In this document: positions 60,621 to 64,000 of the stretch, in pieces | How the letters are laid out: every line of letters starts with the position of its first letter | Numbering within the stretch: the stretch's first letter is position 1 | Assembly (NCBI GenBank): GCA_003194525.1 | Contig: NBIV01000037.1 | Location: forward strand, 248,001 to 312,000 | DNA length: 64,000 bases | Reading direction: 5' to 3' | From: Gracilariopsis chorda | Taxonomy: Eukaryota > Rhodophyta > Florideophyceae > Gracilariales > Gracilariaceae | The notes under the pieces: generated by a model | Databases searched by the model: none | What the model saw: the letters and a program-made list of their open reading frames with translations, nothing else | What the model was told of the DNA's origin: nothing | Translations under genes and position numbers: made by a program

Positions 60621-61395
60621 TGTGTAGAAAAGCTCCTTCGTTAAAGCTTGTTTTGGATTCTCAGGTATCTTGTCACAGGATGCGGTCTTCTTGACGAGCT
60701 CTTCAGAACTCTTCCGAACAACGAACGAACTGGCCCTCTACGCTGATAATTAACGAAAGCCGGAAATGACAGCCTCCTCACCTTTTACGGAGATAGAAAG
60801 CTAGATACATGTTTATCACAGAGCTCTGAATTTGTGGAAATATTGACTCCGTTTCGTTGTTCCGGCTCTGACCGGTTTTGGCGCCAATACCGTATCCATT
60901 TACTGTAACAAGACAGGGACATATCAAACAATGCAGATGCATTTGCATCATAGGGTCTGCAAAACACTCCCCTGGGCCTGACCCCCGACATACTCTACGT
61001 GTAGCACGGTTGCCTCCTTCGTGGCCATGACAGCCGTTGGTGTATTGAAGGTTCAGTGAACCATGCGGTAGAGATGGCCGTAGGTTCCTTGTTCAACGGA
61101 TGCACTTAGCAGGCGAATGCCTCCCCATATTTCTAATACAGTGCTCAAGTAACCTTTACAGAAGTCTTTCAACAGTCTCTTCAATAAAGGACGCCGTTCT
61201 TCTTCTAACTTCTAGGAAATAAGTCATTTCGCACCGCTCAGGTTTCTTTCGCACGAGGACAGGTCCACCGCGATAAGACGCATTGCGATCGTACCCACAA
61301 GACCATCAAGGCTTAGTTTTTCTTCGCAAACTCCATTCATACTGTGGTGCGAATAGCGTACAATATACAGTTTAATATACTTCTACACAGTGAAC
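60621..61395. other. Intergenic, DHFR-TS promoter and helicase 3' region
   Basis: 775 bases with no gene seen. The left half is the DHFR-TS promoter; the right should hold the 3' UTR of the ZNFX1-like gene only if transcripts run past 61396 on the minus strand. Confidence 0.5.
60876..60887. promoter_or_regulatory. E2F-like palindrome upstream of DHFR-TS
   Basis: TTTTGGCGCCAA, a strong match to the E2F/DP consensus. DHFR and TS are classic E2F targets in animals and plants. Confidence 0.6.
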
Positions 61396-64000
61396 TCAGC
61401 CGTATGATCGTCCTTCCACCCAGGCGATTTCTCTGAACTCAGGGTCAACTTCATTGCCACTGGAGAGGCGATGGTGGGTTCCTCCGATTGTCGCCCCGCA
61501 CTCAGGGCATTGAGACTCGATAACAGCTCCGCCGCAGTCCGCAATGGCATACGTATGCCCATTCGGGCAGCGATAGTAGTGACCTCCAAATCCTGCAATA
61601 CCTGTTCCCACATCACTTGCCAATGCATGAAATACCATCTTCTTCTCTTCCATTGACACAGGTCGGTAAGCAATAGAGGAAAGCTTCTCCATCATGTCAC
61701 TGGCAAGCTTTTTCAGGTACGATAACTCTTTACCCAGTTCCTCGACCTCCATCGCACATTCCGTTTTCTGTGAAGTTGTTGAAGAAACATCTGGCATAAA
61801 ACTGAAACCTATGTTGTCGAGATCAGAAAAAATTTCATACAAACTCGAGGCATATGTCTTCACAACTTCTTTCCGTCGTTTCCCATAACTGTGTGAAGCG
61901 GTGTATCGCAAAAGCTCGTGAAACTCCTTCTGCGCTTTCTCACGCAGTGCTTCTGTTCTCTTCAACTGTATGGCTTGTTTTTCTACTCCCTGCAGCTCTT
62001 TTAATGGCTCTTTCGTTGAGCTTTGGTTTCCGTTGTCATTCCCCTGCTGTTCTTCGATAAAATAACATGCGATTCGAACCATCAACAGAATGCACTTCAT
62101 GTTCGATTCACGGGCTAGAAATGTTGGGAGGGGATCGGGTTGCATTTCTTCCAAGCTCTTCTGGTCTAAACGATTCTCTCCTTTCAAGGCATTTGCAACT
62201 TCCATGTTATATAGATCTGTCGTTGGGCCTTTATCCTCCGTGTCCTTTACAAATGATTCCGCTTCTTTGCTCTGATTCTGAGCCTGTTTGTGTATTGCGA
62301 GAATCCGGTTGCACGAGTTGGCTCTAGTAGAACCGATAGAAGTTATACTTTCTGAATACTCGCGAAGAGCTTTCCAAAGCTTATCGATGGAATTCATAAT
62401 GGATTGATATCGAATATGAGCCATCACAACCCATTTCCTTTGAATTGTTACCAGATCATGAAAGGCTATAATCCTCTTGTATCTGTTGATCCCATAGAGT
62501 GCATGCTTACAAACAGGGCATCTTGGCCTTGTTCGTTCTTTCATGTCATATGGACCCTTTTGCAACGACTTCAGCTCATCCAAACCGACTGCAGTAGACC
62601 ACTTCCCTTCAGAATTCCTTCTGTAGAATATTGAGATTTCAAGGATCCCGTCCAACGTTTCCACCGTAAATGCATGACCACAGGGCAACACAATAATGGA
62701 AGAATCTTCTTCAGTTTCTTCCCCAAGATCTTTGAGTTTTCTCATCGTTATGTAATCTACCACTTGGTTCTGTGTCTTCTTCGTGTATTTCTTGTTCTCA
62801 CTGGCGCAAGTTACACAGTACTTTTTGGAAGGGCATCTTTCTCCGCAAATGGAAGGACATTGATGCCCGCAATCGAGAGTTTCCTCGCATCTTGTGTCAC
62901 ATGGTACTCTCAGACATGGTGTTGCGCACAACTGGTTACATTTCAGTTGCGCTTCACACGTGCATTTCCAGGTGCATCTCTCACAGCAAGAAAAGCATAC
63001 ATCGTTGCATTTCAGAGGGCATGTTGAATGCTCGCATTGAGCATCACACGTTGTACTAGAACATGGAGGGCATGAATTCGCATCATGACAAGGGCTCACG
63101 TTACATGTATGACCACATAAGAGAACTCGGCCACAGGCTTCTTTGCAACTGCCGGTATGGACCTTACCGACACCTGATTCCGTGCACTCGAAACACATAT
63201 TTCGACATACATGGCCACACTCACGAATACCCGCACACATCTTTCTGCACTTCTTCGATTCTTTCTCCCAACACTCAACGTCATTAACGTGGCCGCAATC
63301 CTGTACTACGTTGGAAGCAATTATCTCTCTGCATTTGTAACTTTCACCATAATCCTTCCTCTTCGTACAAACAGTATCAACTTCGTGGCCGCATGAAAGC
63401 TTGACGGTAATCGTAAACTGGCAGTTTCCACATGTCTCGTAACATAAACGTCGGCACGGGTGCTTGCAACCGGGAAGGAGTCGCTGGCAGTCTTCCAAAC
63501 AGTCTTGTATAAGGTGTTGTCGATCATCTGGATGACATCTTCTTCTACACATGTGCCCACATATCTTTCTTGCAGAACAAAGAGCTTCGCAACCACCATC
63601 CACAGAAATACATTCAGGGCGTGAGACGAAAATCTTCTTTCCGTGATTCTCGCACCGTAGTGGAATACTAGGACCTACAAGATGCTGACTACTGAGAATG
63701 TCTAAAACCTTCTGAAACATATGTGCCTTGGGAGAAGACCGAATAGTCTCAGCAGACCCAATAATGTACATTCCGTGTTTTGCTCTTGTGAGCATAACGT
63801 TGACTCGATTTCTAAACTTCAGAAACCCAACGCTTCCTCGATCATTGCACCGCACAGTAGAAACAAGTACGATTTCGGCCTCTTCTCCCTGGAAATTATC
63901 CACAGTTGACAGCCTCAGGCACTCCTTGAGGCTTGTAAGCTTCGCCTTTCTTAAGTCTTCAGAAGCAATACTTGCTGGGGAATCCCTGGGGTTACCTGAT
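61396..64000 (-). CDS. ZNFX1-like NFX1-type zinc-finger helicase, C-terminal part (5' end outside window)
   Basis: At least 867 codons, open to the window edge. It starts inside the superfamily 1 helicase core: STVDNFQGEEAEIVLVSTVR is motif V and NVMLTRAKHGMYIIG is motif VI (UPF1-like). A long Cys/His array of NFX1-type fingers follows (CGHMCRRRCHP, CKHPCRRLC, CGHVCRNMCF, CGHQCPSICGERCP), then a helical region with a RING-like CPVCKHALYG. The C-terminal RZ-type finger reads YRCPNGHTYAIADCGGA then CPECGATIGG with a following His. This order is that of ZNFX1, an RNA helicase of antiviral and small-RNA pathways in animals; in algae its role is unknown. Intron-free over 2.6 kb. Confidence 0.92.
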   Translation of the reverse strand, partial: SGNPRDSPASIASEDLRKAKLTSLKECLRLSTVDNFQGEEAEIVLVSTVRCNDRGSVGFLKFRNRVNVMLTRAKHGMYIIGSAETIRSSPKAHMFQKVLDILSSQHLVGPSIPLRCENHGKKIFVSRPECISVDGGCEALCSARKICGHMCRRRCHPDDRQHLIQDCLEDCQRLLPGCKHPCRRLCYETCGNCQFTITVKLSCGHEVDTVCTKRKDYGESYKCREIIASNVVQDCGHVNDVECWEKESKKCRKMCAGIRECGHVCRNMCFECTESGVGKVHTGSCKEACGRVLLCGHTCNVSPCHDANSCPPCSSTTCDAQCEHSTCPLKCNDVCFSCCERCTWKCTCEAQLKCNQLCATPCLRVPCDTRCEETLDCGHQCPSICGERCPSKKYCVTCASENKKYTKKTQNQVVDYITMRKLKDLGEETEEDSSIIVLPCGHAFTVETLDGILEISIFYRRNSEGKWSTAVGLDELKSLQKGPYDMKERTRPRCPVCKHALYGINRYKRIIAFHDLVTIQRKWVVMAHIRYQSIMNSIDKLWKALREYSESITSIGSTRANSCNRILAIHKQAQNQSKEAESFVKDTEDKGPTTDLYNMEVANALKGENRLDQKSLEEMQPDPLPTFLARESNMKCILLMVRIACYFIEEQQGNDNGNQSSTKEPLKELQGVEKQAIQLKRTEALREKAQKEFHELLRYTASHSYGKRRKEVVKTYASSLYEIFSDLDNIGFSFMPDVSSTTSQKTECAMEVEELGKELSYLKKLASDMMEKLSSIAYRPVSMEEKKMVFHALASDVGTGIAGFGGHYYRCPNGHTYAIADCGGAVIESQCPECGATIGGTHHRLSSGNEVDPEFREIAWVEGRSYG

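Noticed and set aside
1..64000. tRNA genes, CRISPR arrays, bacterial operons
   Set aside because: No B-box with matching acceptor stem was found by eye, no regular spacer repeats, and gene content is eukaryotic. A tRNAscan run would settle the tRNA question.

Overview
The window reads as nuclear DNA of a eukaryote with compact, almost intron-free genes. The gene set is DET1, a fused DHFR-thymidylate synthase, an ArgA-type N-acetylglutamate synthase with a plastid-like leader, RAD1, TFIIH p62, MINDY, a ZNFX1-like helicase and a Tim17/22-family protein. Together with chromodomain Ty3/gypsy elements, this points to Archaeplastida, most likely a red alga of the florideophyte type (Chondrus-like). 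That assignment is inference; no organism marker was searched.

Layout. 0.9-3.7 kb: a divergent pair, MINDY-type deubiquitinase (-) and TFIIH subunit TFB1/p62 (+). 4.3-4.9 kb: a small secreted Cys-rich protein. 6.2-7.1 kb: a Cys-rich zinc-finger protein (-). 8.08-34.92 kb: one nested transposon complex (below). 35.1-37.1 kb: DET1. 38.2-42.9 kb: a 1592-residue coiled-coil protein with a C-terminal membrane anchor. 43.5-48.7 kb: a tight cluster of a nucleotide-sugar-type transporter (-), RAD1 (-), a Tim17/22-family protein with one 75-bp intron (+) and an unknown membrane protein (-). 48.7-55.3 kb: a gene-poor stretch with a 5S rRNA gene and an array of GAGC-nnn-GCTC micro-hairpins. 55.3-57.1 kb: N-acetylglutamate synthase. 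59.2-60.6 kb: DHFR-TS (-). 61.4-64.0 kb: the C-terminal part of a ZNFX1-like helicase, cut by the window end.

The central 27 kb is a Russian doll. A DNA transposon of about 3.75 kb has 23-bp inverted ends at 8078 and 34916 and AGT target duplications. It carries a Myb/SANT-like (DUF6818-type) gene (+) and a convergent DDE transposase gene (-), the two-gene plan of PIF/Harbinger elements. The transposase gene has been split in three by two complete Ty3/gypsy chromoviruses in opposite orientations: element 1 at 10915-22341 (TSD AAAAC) and element 2 at 22788-34439 (TSD ATAGA). Both have matching LTRs, the same primer-binding site, a polypurine tract, gag with a CCHC knuckle, pro-pol in the -1 frame and a C-terminal chromodomain.

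Both chromoviruses also carry, between pol and the 3' LTR, a long ORF on the opposite strand. It has its own downstream AATAAA, encodes a protein of about 600 residues I do not recognise, and is conserved between the two elements. This ambisense layout, and the very dense micro-hairpins that fill both elements including their coding regions, are the most unusual things in the window.
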